Shown here: positions 1-9,203 of the stretch, piece after piece | Position numbering within the stretch: the stretch's first letter is position 1 | How the letters are laid out: each line of letters starts with the position of its first letter | Assembly: GCA_002391565.1 (NCBI GenBank) | Contig: DGFH01000153.1 | Location: 12,240-50,576 of the forward strand | Direction of reading: 5' to 3' | DNA: 38,337 nucleotides | Origin: Anaerolineales bacterium UBA3905 | Lineage (GTDB): Bacteria; Chloroflexota; Anaerolineae; Caldilineales; Caldilineaceae | Position numbers and translations under genes: made by a program | Notes under the pieces: model-generated | What the model was told of the DNA's origin: nothing | The model's database searches: none | Seen by the model: only the letters and a program-made list of their open reading frames with translations

Positions 1-16
1 ATGACGGTGGTGAGTG

Positions 17-802
<786 letters not shown>

Positions 803-825
803 TGCGATAGCGTGAAAGCATCATG

Positions 826-834
826 TGATATACT
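826..834 (+). promoter_or_regulatory. Possible extended -10 promoter
   Basis: TG-A-TATACT forms an extended -10 element 59 bases before the GTG start at 894. There is no convincing -35 hexamer. It would allow the small gene at 894 to be transcribed separately from the ABC gene. Confidence 0.3.
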
Positions 835-893
835 TATCTTGTGTGCAGTAGTGCATTCACGCAGGAAATGCACCGGAAAGAGGCAATTACACA

Positions 894-1247
894 GTGACCA
901 TCTTGCTGGAAACAATCACGCCACCCGGACGCGGTGCATTCACAATCAACTTCTCTGTTTCCACCGAAATCGTCGTGTCCGCTGAGGAAGCAAGCCGCGC
1001 CGTCAGTGTCTTTGCAGGAAATCGGATTGCCGATCTACTCCACGGCGGAGCGCCGACACTGGTACTGAAAAAACAAGGAGCATTCTGGCGTGTGCCGGTA
1101 ATCCTGTCCAGCCGCTCATATGGACAGATCGGCGCTGTCGGTGCAATCGACGTCGATGCGCAGACCGGTGTACTGGTGCTCGACGAAACCATACTGCACG
1201 AGATTGAGACGAATGCCGAACGTCTTGCTGCCGGCGCCGCACTTTGA
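894..1247 (+). CDS. Small PepSY-like protein of unknown function
   Basis: 117-residue soluble protein with no signal peptide or membrane segment. The first half is helical (AEEASRAVSVFAGNRIADLL). The second half contains WRVPV and then GAIDVDAQTGVLVL, a beta pattern ending in a D-A-x-T-G turn. This resembles PepSY domains and, from memory, a family of small proteins in cyanobacteria and Chloroflexota. The GTG start at 894 is supported by the purine-rich GGAAAGAGG at 875-883. It lies 91 bases after the ABC gene and 38 bases before the acyl-CoA dehydrogenase gene. The function is unknown and the PepSY likeness is by eye only. Confidence 0.65.
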   Translation: MTILLETITPPGRGAFTINFSVSTEIVVSAEEASRAVSVFAGNRIADLLHGGAPTLVLKKQGAFWRVPVILSSRSYGQIGAVGAIDVDAQTGVLVLDETILHEIETNAERLAAGAAL

Positions 1248-1285
1248 GCAAATCTGTCATCCTGACACCCAGGCGGTGACATTTC

Positions 1286-2473
1286 ATGAGCCATCTCGAC
1301 GCTATCACCACCTTCATCCAGACGCGTCTTTACCCGCTGGAACCAATCCTCCTTCAACGCGGCTTCGACGCGGTCGCGCCGCAACTCGACGCGCTGCGCC
1401 AGGAGGTCAAGGCGATGGGATTGTGGGCGCCGCATCTGCCGCCCGACTTCGGAGGGATGGGGCTGACGCTGGTGGACTTTGCGCGCGTCAGCGAGGCGCT
1501 GGGCCGCAGCCCGCTCGGTCACTACACCTTCAACTGTGCTGCGCCCGACATCGGCAACATGGAGCTTCTCCACGCGCACGGCACAGCAGAGCAGCAAGAA
1601 CGCTGGCTGCGTCCGCTGGCGGCCGGCGAGATCCGCAGTTGCTTCGCCATGACGGAGCCAGAGCACGCTGGCTCCAATCCGGTGTGGATGAGCACGACTG
1701 CGCGGCGCGAGGGCGACGAATACGTGATTGACGGCCACAAGTGGTTCACCACTGCAGCCGAGGGCGCTGCCTTCACGATCGTCATGGCTGTCACCAACCC
1801 CGACGCCCCCAAACCCCATCAGCGCGCCAGCCAGATCATCGTGCCGCTGGACACGCCGGGTTTTATGATCGTGCGCAACATCTCCTTGATGGGCGAGCGC
1901 GGGTCGGGCTGGTTGAGTCACGCCGAAGTGCGCTTCGAGGGCTGTCGCGTCCCGGTGCGCAACCGACTGGGCGAGGAGGGTGCAGGCTTTGCGCTGGCGC
2001 AGGAACGACTGGGGCCTGGACGCATCCATCACTGCATGCGCTGGATCGGCATCTGCGAACGCGCCTTCGACCTGATGTGCCGTTACGCCGTCAGCCGCGA
2101 ACTGGCGCCCGGACGTCCCATTGCCGGCCAACAGGTGATCCAGCATTGGATCGCCGAAAGTCGCGCCGAGATCGACGCCGCCCGTTTCCTGGTGCTCGAC
2201 GCCGCCGCCAAGATCGATAGGGCAGGCGCTGCGGCGGCGCGCATCGAGATTTCCACGATCAAGTTCTTTGTAGCGAATGTGCTCCAGCGTGTACTGGATC
2301 GGGCGATCCAGGTGCACGGTGGGCTGGGCGTCACGGACGACACCGTATTGGCCTTCTGGTGGCGTCACGAACGCGCCGCGCGCATCTACGACGGCGCCGA
2401 TGAGGTGCATAAGGATGTAGTGGCGCGACACGTGCTACGGCAGTACGGCTTCGATACAGGGCGTAAGGCGTGA
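1286..2473 (+). CDS. Acyl-CoA dehydrogenase family protein (ACAD10/11-like)
   Basis: Flavin-dependent dehydrogenase expected to introduce a 2,3 double bond into an acyl-CoA, passing electrons to an electron-transfer flavoprotein. At 395 residues it is the usual length. It has the FAD-binding middle-domain signature CFAMTEPEHAGSNP near 118-131 and a C-terminal helical domain with QVHGGLGVTDD. The late motif reads IYDGADEVH, as in ACAD10/11-like enzymes. The position that is the catalytic Glu of a YEGT motif in short- and medium-chain enzymes is therefore Asp here. ATG at 1286 is the first good start. It ends only 14 bases from the convergent SARP gene. The physiological substrate cannot be deduced. 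Confidence 0.93.
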   Translation: MSHLDAITTFIQTRLYPLEPILLQRGFDAVAPQLDALRQEVKAMGLWAPHLPPDFGGMGLTLVDFARVSEALGRSPLGHYTFNCAAPDIGNMELLHAHGTAEQQERWLRPLAAGEIRSCFAMTEPEHAGSNPVWMSTTARREGDEYVIDGHKWFTTAAEGAAFTIVMAVTNPDAPKPHQRASQIIVPLDTPGFMIVRNISLMGERGSGWLSHAEVRFEGCRVPVRNRLGEEGAGFALAQERLGPGRIHHCMRWIGICERAFDLMCRYAVSRELAPGRPIAGQQVIQHWIAESRAEIDAARFLVLDAAAKIDRAGAAAARIEISTIKFFVANVLQRVLDRAIQVHGGLGVTDDTVLAFWWRHERAARIYDGADEVHKDVVARHVLRQYGFDTGRKA

Positions 2474-2487
2474 CAGGTCACAGCCAT

Positions 2488-5400
2488 TTACGCATGTTGT
2501 TGAGACTCCCCCTCGACCAGATCAAAAATAGCACGATGCGCCGCAATCGCCTGATACGCAGTGCGCCACTCCTCATTTTCGATGCGTGTAATGCGGTCTT
2601 GCAGTAGCGTTACTGCCATAGCCAGGCACTGATATGCGCGTGCATCGTCCGTCGCCGCCAACACCTGATAGCAGGCGAGATAGAAATGCAGCGGTTCGTC
2701 CATGCCCGCCGGCGGCGCGTCGAGGGCGGCGAGCGCAGTCTCGATTTGCACACGCGCGCCGGCCAGGTCACCGCGGCGCAGCGCCAGGTGCGCCAGCGCT
2801 GCGATTGTCTCCAGCGCCAGCGCGCGCTGTCCAAGTTCACGGCGTGTGCGCAGCGCCTCCTCATAGCAGCGGGTGGCTTCCTCCCAACGATCCTGCGCCG
2901 CCAGCACGTTGCCCAACCGATGCGCGGCGTATGCCTGGTAGCGGCGATCGCCGAGCTTGCCTGCCAGCTCATGCGCGCGGCGCCCATGCTGCTCCGCCGT
3001 CGCCAGGTCGCCGCGCAGGGAATCGAGCAGACAGCGGTTTGCCAGCGCCATCATCTCACCCCACGGCGCGCCGGTGGCGACAAACATGCGTTGCGCTTCT
3101 GCCAGAGTGGCTTCGGCAGCGGCGTAGAGACCAAGATTGATCTGCACAAAGCCGATGCTGTTGCACGCCAGCGCTTCGCTCCACTGTTCGCCGTTGGCGC
3201 GGTGAATCGCCAGCGCCGCAGTGAAGTGCTCCAGCGCGCGGCCGTGGTCGCCAGTCAGGTCGTAACTCGTCGCCAGGTTGTGCTGCACTTTGGCGATCCA
3301 GCGGGCATCCTCCAGCGCGGTAAAGATCGCCAGCGCCTGACTGTACCACAGTTGCGCCTGCGCATAGTGCGCCTGATTGAACTCGCCGACGCCAGCCAGG
3401 TTGAGCGCCATCGCCTCGCCCCAGCGGTTGCCGGTCTGCTGATAGAAGCGACGGCTCGCGGCGCTCCAGTATTGCACCTCGGTGTAACGATCCTGGTGCA
3501 GCGCCACTGTCGCCAGGTTGAGCGCCGCCAGGGCGATAGCCGCAGTGGGTGGCGGCGTCAACGTTTGCAGCGTCGCGAGCTGCACTTCGAGCAGCCGCCG
3601 CGCCTGCTCCGGTTCGCCCAGGCGTAGATGGAAGATCGCCAGCCGCACGCCGACCTCGCCGTGCAGCCTGATTTCCTGTGCGGGCAGCACAGCAGCAAGG
3701 TCGGACAGCAGGACGCGTCCATCCACGAACAGGCTGCGCGCCACGCAGAAGTGGTAAAGTGCGTCGAGCGCAGCCGTGAAGGCTTCGGCGTCGAGCTGCG
3801 TCTTTGGCAGGTCTTCACCCACCATCCGCCAGGCGGCTTGCACGTGCAGCCACTCGGCGCTCACTTCCGCCAGGATCGTGCGCTGACGCGCCGGCGTGAC
3901 GGCCAGATTGCGCGCCGCCAGCAGCGCCAGGTAGTAGCGCACAAAGCGGGTGCGCGCCAGGGCGGCAAGCGTGCCGTCGGCAGCCAGCCGGTCGGCGGCA
4001 AACTGGCGCACGACGGGGTGAAAAGTGTAGCGGCCACCCGGCGCGGTGCGCAACAGCGACTTATCGACCAGGCGCGCCAGGTGCGCAGCGTCGGCGTTGG
4101 CGACGGCGCGAGCGGCCGCTTCCGTGAAATCGCCGCCAAAGAGGGCAAGCTGCGCCAGGTGCGCCTGTTCCACCGGCGTCAGCAGCACCCAGGAGGAGTC
4201 GAAGAGTGCGCGCAGGCTGCGCTGGCGCGCGGGCAGATCGCGCAGTTCGCTGTGCAGAGGATCGAGGCTCTGCTGCAACTGGGCGGCGATGACGGTGCAG
4301 TCGGTGGTCGCACTCTGCGCCGCCGCCAGCTCGATGCCCAGCGGCGAACCTTCCAACTGCGCGCAGATTTGTCTGGCGGCGGCAGCGTCGGCGGCGGTGG
4401 GTGCGTGTCGTGGGCTGTGCTGCGCCAGCCGCTGCCAGAAGAGCGCCGCTGCTGCGTCAGCGTTGAGTCCCGCCAGCGGGAAAACCGTTTCGGCGCGCAG
4501 CGCCACCCGCTGCCGCGAAGAAATCAGCACTTTGACGTGCGGGGCGTCCTCCAGCAGTTGTTGCAGCAAGGTCACGGCGTCTTCGGCGTCGCCAGCGTGG
4601 GCGCTGCCGGGCAGCAGATGCTCGTAATTGTCGATCACCAGCAGCACTTCGCGAGTGCGCAGCGCGGCTTTCACCTGCTCAACCTGGGAAGCGGGGCCGT
4701 TGGGCGTCAACCCCAGTTGCTGCAGGAGCAAACCGGGCAGTTCATGTGGATGGGCGATGGTGAGCGCGGGAGCGAAGAGTACACCGTCGAGAAATGCAAA
4801 GCTGTTCTCGGCAGCGGCAGCCTGCGCCAGCGTGCTCTTGCCCACACCGCCGGGCCCCGTGATCGTGATCAGCCGCCGCGCCGGGTCGAGCAACAGCGCG
4901 CTCAGTTCGGCAAGCTCCTGTTCACGCCCGACCAGTTCAGGACGGGTCAGCGGTGCGGCGCGGCGTGGACGCTGGCGCGCTGCCTCGATGCGCGCGTGCA
5001 GCGCCTCCAGCTCATGCGACGGCGGCGCACCCAGTTCATCCGCCAGCAAGCGGCGACAGAGATCATATTGCTTGAGCGCGGCGGTAAACTCTCCCCGTCG
5101 CGCCAGGAGCAGCATCTTGTGCCGATGATGCCGCTCCAGCCACGGCGCCAGCGCCAGCGCCCGGTCGAGCAGCGCCATCGCTGCGGTGTAGTCGCCCTGA
5201 CGTGTGCGCGCCGTGATCAGCGTCTCCAGCGCCGCCAGCACTTCGGCGCGCCAGCGCTCACGTTCGCCGACCAGCCACAGCTCGAACTCCGGGCAATCCG
5301 CCAGCGCCACGCCTTCGAGCAGCTCGCCGCCGCACCAGGTCACCGCCGCATGCAGCGCGTCCAGGTCGCCGTTCATGTTGTGCCGCCGAAACTCGCGCAC

Positions 5401-5703
5401 ATCGACAGTGGCCTGCGCCGGGACAAAGCGCACGCTGTGGCGCTCCACTTCCAGACAGCCGGGCAGTCGATGAGTCAGGTTGTGCAGCACACGGCGCAGA
5501 TTGCCGCGGCTGTGTTCGTCGTCGAGATCGCCCCAGAACAGGCCGGCCAGGTGGTCGCGGTTGACCGGTCGCTCGACCAGCGCCAGGTAGGCAAGCAGCG
5601 CCAGCGCCTTCTCCGACTCGAAGCCGTGGATAACAGTGTCGCCAGCCACCACCTGCGGCGGCCCGGTAAGATGGAGTGTGTAGTGGAGCGTCGGTTCGGT
5701 CAT
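2488..5703 (-). CDS. SARP/BTAD-family transcriptional activator with NB-ARC and TPR domains
   Basis: 1071-residue cytoplasmic regulator of the AfsR-like architecture. Residues about 5-95 form an OmpR-type winged-helix DNA-binding domain, followed by a bacterial transcriptional activation (BTAD) helical domain at about 100-245. The P-loop ATPase domain starts near 255, with Walker A GPGGVGKST at 283-291 and Walker B LLVIDN around 354-359. The C-terminal part, from about 640, is made of TPR-like helical repeats (AMALNLAGVGEFNQAHY, ALACNSIGFVQINLGLY). In this family a signal sensed through the NB-ARC/TPR part is thought to release the DNA-binding module. The gene is divergent from the surface-protein island; a pair of direct repeats of SARP-operator type lies 144 bases upstream of its start. 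That makes it the best candidate regulator of the island. The long plus-strand frame opposite it is a GC-rich shadow. Confidence 0.92.
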   Translation of the reverse strand: MTEPTLHYTLHLTGPPQVVAGDTVIHGFESEKALALLAYLALVERPVNRDHLAGLFWGDLDDEHSRGNLRRVLHNLTHRLPGCLEVERHSVRFVPAQATVDVREFRRHNMNGDLDALHAAVTWCGGELLEGVALADCPEFELWLVGERERWRAEVLAALETLITARTRQGDYTAAMALLDRALALAPWLERHHRHKMLLLARRGEFTAALKQYDLCRRLLADELGAPPSHELEALHARIEAARQRPRRAAPLTRPELVGREQELAELSALLLDPARRLITITGPGGVGKSTLAQAAAAENSFAFLDGVLFAPALTIAHPHELPGLLLQQLGLTPNGPASQVEQVKAALRTREVLLVIDNYEHLLPGSAHAGDAEDAVTLLQQLLEDAPHVKVLISSRQRVALRAETVFPLAGLNADAAAALFWQRLAQHSPRHAPTAADAAAARQICAQLEGSPLGIELAAAQSATTDCTVIAAQLQQSLDPLHSELRDLPARQRSLRALFDSSWVLLTPVEQAHLAQLALFGGDFTEAAARAVANADAAHLARLVDKSLLRTAPGGRYTFHPVVRQFAADRLAADGTLAALARTRFVRYYLALLAARNLAVTPARQRTILAEVSAEWLHVQAAWRMVGEDLPKTQLDAEAFTAALDALYHFCVARSLFVDGRVLLSDLAAVLPAQEIRLHGEVGVRLAIFHLRLGEPEQARRLLEVQLATLQTLTPPPTAAIALAALNLATVALHQDRYTEVQYWSAASRRFYQQTGNRWGEAMALNLAGVGEFNQAHYAQAQLWYSQALAIFTALEDARWIAKVQHNLATSYDLTGDHGRALEHFTAALAIHRANGEQWSEALACNSIGFVQINLGLYAAAEATLAEAQRMFVATGAPWGEMMALANRCLLDSLRGDLATAEQHGRRAHELAGKLGDRRYQAYAAHRLGNVLAAQDRWEEATRCYEEALRTRRELGQRALALETIAALAHLALRRGDLAGARVQIETALAALDAPPAGMDEPLHFYLACYQVLAATDDARAYQCLAMAVTLLQDRITRIENEEWRTAYQAIAAHRAIFDLVEGESQQHA

Positions 5704-5846
5704 GGCGCTCTAGGCAATCAGCGGTCGTTCATTTTGCGGAACCCGGGCAGGACGAGTGCCGTGCACCTTTGCACATAGCCTACCGCAAACACCCCGCCGT
5801 TGGCAAAGAGGCTGCTACAGCCATGACCCTGTTCTCCGCCTCAACC

Positions 5847-5881
5847 TTACGAACATTTTACGAACGATTACGAGCTATGCT
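5847..5881 (+). promoter_or_regulatory. Direct-repeat promoter 1 (candidate SARP operator plus -10)
   Basis: TTACGAAC at 5847-5854 and again at 5858-5865 (11-bp phase) is followed by a partial third copy TTACGA at 5868 (10-bp phase) and a TATGCT -10 box at 5876-5881. The expected -35 position (5853-5858) lies between the repeats and has no consensus, as in activator-dependent SARP promoters. The leader to the ATG at 5937 is about 55 bases. An identical arrangement occurs at 9116-9150. A 13-mer TTGGCAAAGAGGC at 5800-5812 is also shared with 9077-9089. The assignment to the neighbouring SARP gene is inference. Confidence 0.65.
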
Positions 5882-5936
5882 AATGCTCAATCCTTATATC
5901 GCCATTCTGAACCTAAATCTGATAAAGGAGTGCATC

Positions 5937-7172
5937 ATGAATACCGAAGCGACATCTCAATCGAATGCATCTGTAGAAGGAGAGAAACCTCCTCGATCAC
6001 AACGACGGCTCTTCAGGAATTTCCTCATCATGCTATCACCCTTTCTTCTACTCTTTGGCGTTGGCTGTTCGTGCATTTCATCCTCGTATTCTTCTCCGGG
6101 TGTTTCGCAGCGAATTACGCAGGCGGCTGACGCCCAACTCCACCTCTTTTTGGATGTGTTCACCACTGGCGTTTTCACGCCGACTGAAGATGGGCGTGTG
6201 ATTCTAGACGGTCAGACCATACCCGCTGCCATTGACTTGAATGAGCTGGCAGCAAAGGGGTATGTCGCCGTGCGCGTGCCGCACGCTCCCCCCGCCTACC
6301 TGACAAGCACTTTGCAGGCTGGTTTGGCGCAAGGTGCGCCGGGCGCCCATTTCACATACTTCTCACCTCCCGGCAGCCTGCTGCCCATCTCCGTACCGGT
6401 CACGCTGACGCGCCATATTTCACTGGAGCAGTCAATCAATGCGCGCTTTCCCATCACTGATGGCGCTTCACACTGGGAAGTATGGTGGCTGGCCGATGGT
6501 GCGCAGTTTCCGATCCCGGCTGCACCTTTCCGGCTGGACGCAACCCAATCGACGCCGCTTTCTCTGCAATTCAAGGTGGACTTTGGTGCGGATGCTGCTA
6601 CTACCTGTCACGGCTGCCCTTACGAATATTTGTTTTTTGACGGTGCAACGCTGCATGGCCCCTTTGCCGGTACGGTAGCCGTCGATTCCATAGTCAGCAC
6701 CCCCGTGGCCCGATTTGGCACTGAGTGTACGCACCAGGAGCCGTCAATCCCTACACGCCCTGCTGCGCTGTTGACGCCTGGTCAGCCCTTCACCTTCACT
6801 TACTGTCTGGAAAATTACGACAACAACGCACACACGTTTGCCATTACTGCACATTCGCAGCAGGCGTGGGGATACACCTTTTACAGCCAAACGGTCGGCG
6901 TCCCAGCGGAACCGGCGCTGGTGGGCAGTGCACCATTCCAGGTGTTGACGCCGGGCAAGGGTCAATTCTGGCCCGGGATGCTCGCTATCCATGCGATATT
7001 TACACCTACTTTTGCGGCCGACGCCAGCATTATGGAAGCACTGGAATTGCGCGCAACGTCGCTGGTTAGCCCGACCATGACAACCGCTGGCGTTGCCTTT
7101 GGCGCATCCCTATCCTTCACACCGTCCACTCCAGAGGAAATGCTATATCTGCCGGTAGTTACCCGACAGTAA
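5937..7172 (+). CDS. Exported protein of unknown function with YLPVV C-terminal tail
   Basis: 411-residue predicted exported protein, first gene after direct-repeat promoter 1. The N-terminus is an unusually long basic leader (KPPRSQRRLFRN) followed by a hydrophobic stretch at about 29-44 ending in FGVGCSC. The cysteines could make it a lipoprotein, but the residue at -3 is Gly, so the lipobox is poor. The rest is beta-rich, in two parts, without a motif I recognise. The C-terminus reads MLYLPVVTRQ, matching the tail of five other exported proteins in this window. The start at 5937 is fixed by AAAGGAG at 5924-5930; the reading frame stays open further upstream but that part covers the promoter. 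The next gene starts 74 bases downstream. Confidence 0.75.
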   Translation: MNTEATSQSNASVEGEKPPRSQRRLFRNFLIMLSPFLLLFGVGCSCISSSYSSPGVSQRITQAADAQLHLFLDVFTTGVFTPTEDGRVILDGQTIPAAIDLNELAAKGYVAVRVPHAPPAYLTSTLQAGLAQGAPGAHFTYFSPPGSLLPISVPVTLTRHISLEQSINARFPITDGASHWEVWWLADGAQFPIPAAPFRLDATQSTPLSLQFKVDFGADAATTCHGCPYEYLFFDGATLHGPFAGTVAVDSIVSTPVARFGTECTHQEPSIPTRPAALLTPGQPFTFTYCLENYDNNAHTFAITAHSQQAWGYTFYSQTVGVPAEPALVGSAPFQVLTPGKGQFWPGMLAIHAIFTPTFAADASIMEALELRATSLVSPTMTTAGVAFGASLSFTPSTPEEMLYLPVVTRQ

Positions 7173-7246
7173 CCAATGGCCGAGACTGCGCTTCATGGAG
7201 ATTGTTGGGCGGCAAGCTCATTCAATTCAATCAACTGGAGGACGAA

Positions 7247-8626
7247 ATGAACAATACAAATCGTAGTTTGATGGCAAAGATTGCCCTTCTGCTGGGAGGA
7301 CTATTCTTGGTGCTGCCAGTTATCCTGACCGCATCTCGTACCGTGCGCGCCGATCCCGGTGTGCTCTATGCTGTGCCCATTGCGCAGGGCAGCGGCAACT
7401 GTTCTTCGTGGGCCAACGCCTGCACGCTACAGACTGCGCTGGCGCAGGCCCAGAGCGGCGATGAAATCTGGGTCAAAGCTGGCGTGCACTATCCCGGTAC
7501 GCTCGTGACCGCTACCTTCGTCCTGACGAATCATGTGGCGGTCTACGGTGGCTTTGCTGGGACGGAAAACAGCCGCAACCAGCGCAACTGGCAGACTGCC
7601 ATCACCGTATTGAGCGGGGATGTAGACCAGAATGACACCGCCGACTCTAACGGCGTTGTGACCAGCACAGCCAACATCCAGGGCAATAACGCCTATCACG
7701 TCGTCACTGGCAGTGGGACGAACGATACCGCCACGCTGGACGGCTTTGTCATCACCGCCGGTTGGGCGAATGGGGCAACAAACAACGAGCAGAGCGGCGG
7801 AGGAATGATCAACATCAACGGCAGCCCTACCGTCGTCAACACCACCTTCGTTGGCAACGCTGCCGTCAAAAACGGTGGCGGGATGCGCAACTACAACGCA
7901 GCCAACCCGAGGATCACCAACGTGACCTTTAGAAGCAACACCGCTCAATTCGGCGGCGCGATCAGCAACCATTACAGCAACCCTGAGCTGAAGAACGTTG
8001 TTTTCGTCGGTAACTCGGCCACCGAAAACGGCGGTGGTCTGGATAACTATTTCAGCAGCCCGATGGTGGCCAACGCGGTCTTTAGCGGCAACACCGCTCA
8101 GAATAATGGTGGCGGGGTCTACAACACGGACAGCGACAGCCAGCCCCAATTCATCAATGTGACGTTTAGTGGCAACTCGGCGACCAACGGTGGCGGGATG
8201 TGCAACGTGTGGAACAGCCAGGCGACCTTGGTCAACGTGATTCTGTGGGGTAACTCGGCCACTAACGGGCCGCAAATCTACAACGCTAACGGTGGCACCG
8301 CCACTGTTTCCTACAGCAATGTCCAGGGAGGATGGGCAGGCACCGGCAACATCAATGCCAACCCACTCTTCGTGGATGCGGATGGAGCGGATAGCATCGT
8401 GGGTACCGTGGATGATAACCTGCGCCTGGGACCAAACTCCCCCTGCATTGACGCCGGGAACAACCTGTCGGTTACCGTCACCACCGATCTGGACGGCAAT
8501 CCGCGCTTTGTGGACATCCCCACCGTGCCCAATACCGGCAACGGCACGCCGCCCATCGTGGATATGGGGGCGTATGAAGTCCAGGTCAGGATATACCTGC
8601 CGGTGGTGCTCAGAAACACACCCTAA
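7247..8626 (+). CDS. Exported right-handed beta-helix protein (choice-of-anchor Q type)
   Basis: 459-residue cell-surface protein. A signal peptide covers about 1-35 (MAKIALLLGGLFLVLPVIL, then VRADPG). Residues about 150-370 are short beta-helix coils of the polymorphic-outer-membrane-protein type, with recurring GNSATNGGG, GGGMRN and NVTFSGN units. The C-terminal part has TDLDGNPRFVD and DMGAYEV, the hallmark of the choice-of-anchor Q domain. It ends in IYLPVVLRNTP, the tail shared by most exported proteins here. GGAGGA at 7237-7242 sets the ATG at 7247. It is probably co-transcribed with the gene at 5937 and the small gene at 8693. The ligand is unknown; adhesion is inferred from fold type only. 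Confidence 0.88.
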   Translation: MNNTNRSLMAKIALLLGGLFLVLPVILTASRTVRADPGVLYAVPIAQGSGNCSSWANACTLQTALAQAQSGDEIWVKAGVHYPGTLVTATFVLTNHVAVYGGFAGTENSRNQRNWQTAITVLSGDVDQNDTADSNGVVTSTANIQGNNAYHVVTGSGTNDTATLDGFVITAGWANGATNNEQSGGGMININGSPTVVNTTFVGNAAVKNGGGMRNYNAANPRITNVTFRSNTAQFGGAISNHYSNPELKNVVFVGNSATENGGGLDNYFSSPMVANAVFSGNTAQNNGGGVYNTDSDSQPQFINVTFSGNSATNGGGMCNVWNSQATLVNVILWGNSATNGPQIYNANGGTATVSYSNVQGGWAGTGNINANPLFVDADGADSIVGTVDDNLRLGPNSPCIDAGNNLSVTVTTDLDGNPRFVDIPTVPNTGNGTPPIVDMGAYEVQVRIYLPVVLRNTP

Positions 8627-8692
8627 TCGGGCGAGGCCGCCCAACGAGATTGCATAGCAAGTTTTCGACTGCTGGCAGTGAGGCAGATTTTA

Positions 8693-8872
8693 ATGGCTAC
8701 CTACACCTCCACCTACGACGCCTATCTACTGCGCATCTGGCAAGAGCCGGCGGAAGATCGTGCGCCGCCCACGCGCTGCTTCCTGCTGGAACATCTCTTC
8801 GATGCGCGCCAACGCTGGCTGTTCACCGATCTGGCCGAGTCGCAAACGCATTTGCAAAGCATGATGGACTCT
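8693..8872 (+). repeat. Direct repeat, copy 1 (coding)
   Basis: About 180 bases that match 11270-11449 at a constant offset of 2577 bases. A core of about 70 bases from 8711 has only one mismatch before the copies diverge more. It corresponds to the small-protein genes and marks a duplication of the promoter/surface-gene/small-gene unit. Confidence 0.85.
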
Positions 8873-8899
8873 TTACCCCGACAAGTAACTGAGAAATGA
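8693..8899 (+). CDS. Small conserved protein, copy 1 (paralogue of 11270-11542)
   Basis: 68-residue soluble protein with no signal peptide. It starts MATYTSTYDAYLLRIWQE and carries a central CFLLEHLFDARQRWLF and a predicted C-terminal helix. Most of the first 60 residues are identical to the product at 11270, and the DNA is almost as similar, so this is a real gene and a recent duplicate. The start at 8693 is chosen because it aligns with the paralogue. GTGAGG at 8678-8683 can serve as ribosome-binding site. The gene closes unit 1 of the surface island, 66 bases after the beta-helix gene. The family is not one I can name. A cytoplasmic accessory or regulatory role is a guess. Confidence 0.75.
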   Translation: MATYTSTYDAYLLRIWQEPAEDRAPPTRCFLLEHLFDARQRWLFTDLAESQTHLQSMMDSLPRQVTEK

Positions 8900-8910
8900 G
8901 CAGGTGAGCG

Positions 8911-9078
8911 GTCGGGCGGCAGCACGGTGAGGCGCAGACCGCACGCCTCTAGCGCCTGGCAGGAGTGCGCGTGCTGCGCCAACGCGTAATCCGGTGCACC
9001 GAGATCGACGGTGGTCAACCCCTACGCAAAGGTGGACGCCGGCGGGCAGACGATGGCGTCGGTAAAGTGTGCGTGCTT
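8911..9078 (-). pseudogene. Remnant of a dimethylargininase / arginine deiminase-family gene
   Basis: On the minus strand one frame reads KHAHFTDAIVCPPASTFA, then an amber stop (9022-9024), then GLTTVDLGAPDYALAQHAHS and on to a VLPPD motif. This is the N-terminal segment of DDAH-type amidinohydrolases, whose family pattern is FTHAIVR..NFAEGLTT..LG.PDY; the stop sits where Glu is expected. Similarity ends abruptly after the PPD motif, before the PDSxFVEDT catalytic segment. Only about 56 codons remain, with no catalytic residues. It lies between the two units of the surface island and runs against their direction. It was recognised by motif memory and not by a search. Confidence 0.75.
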
Positions 9079-9115
9079 GGCAAAGAGGCCGCAAGCGCCA
9101 TGATTCCAGCAAACC

Positions 9116-9150
9116 TTACGAACGCTTTACGAACGATGGCGCACTATGCT
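9116..9150 (+). promoter_or_regulatory. Direct-repeat promoter 2 (candidate SARP operator plus -10)
   Basis: TTACGAAC at 9116-9123 and 9127-9134 (11-bp phase) is followed by TATGCT at 9145-9150. The distance from the second repeat to the -10 (18 bases) equals that of promoter 1. The leader to the ATG at 9204 is 53 bases, against 55 in promoter 1. The third repeat of promoter 1 is absent. It should drive 9204, 11270 and 11539. Confidence 0.65.
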
Positions 9151-9203
9151 TGTTCTTGACGCGTAGACCACTCTGATCTCTCAAGAATAGGAGGATTGAG
9201 ACA

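Noticed and set aside
887..2431. 514-codon minus-strand frame opposite the small protein and acyl-CoA dehydrogenase genes
   Set aside because: The plus strand carries a complete dehydrogenase with signature motifs, so this is a shadow.
3628..5778. 716-codon plus-strand open frame opposite the SARP gene
   Set aside because: Lies entirely antisense to a gene with clear domains. Its sequence is Arg/Gln/Gly-rich without motifs, as expected from GC-rich codon bias.
5937..6080. Lipoprotein signal in the first surface gene
   Set aside because: Cysteines follow the hydrophobic stretch, but the residues before them do not form a convincing lipobox, so a lipoprotein was not called.
8629..8642. GGGCG-AGGC-CGCCC hairpin after the beta-helix gene as terminator
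   Set aside because: Only 5 base pairs and no T-run; the following small gene is probably in the same transcript.
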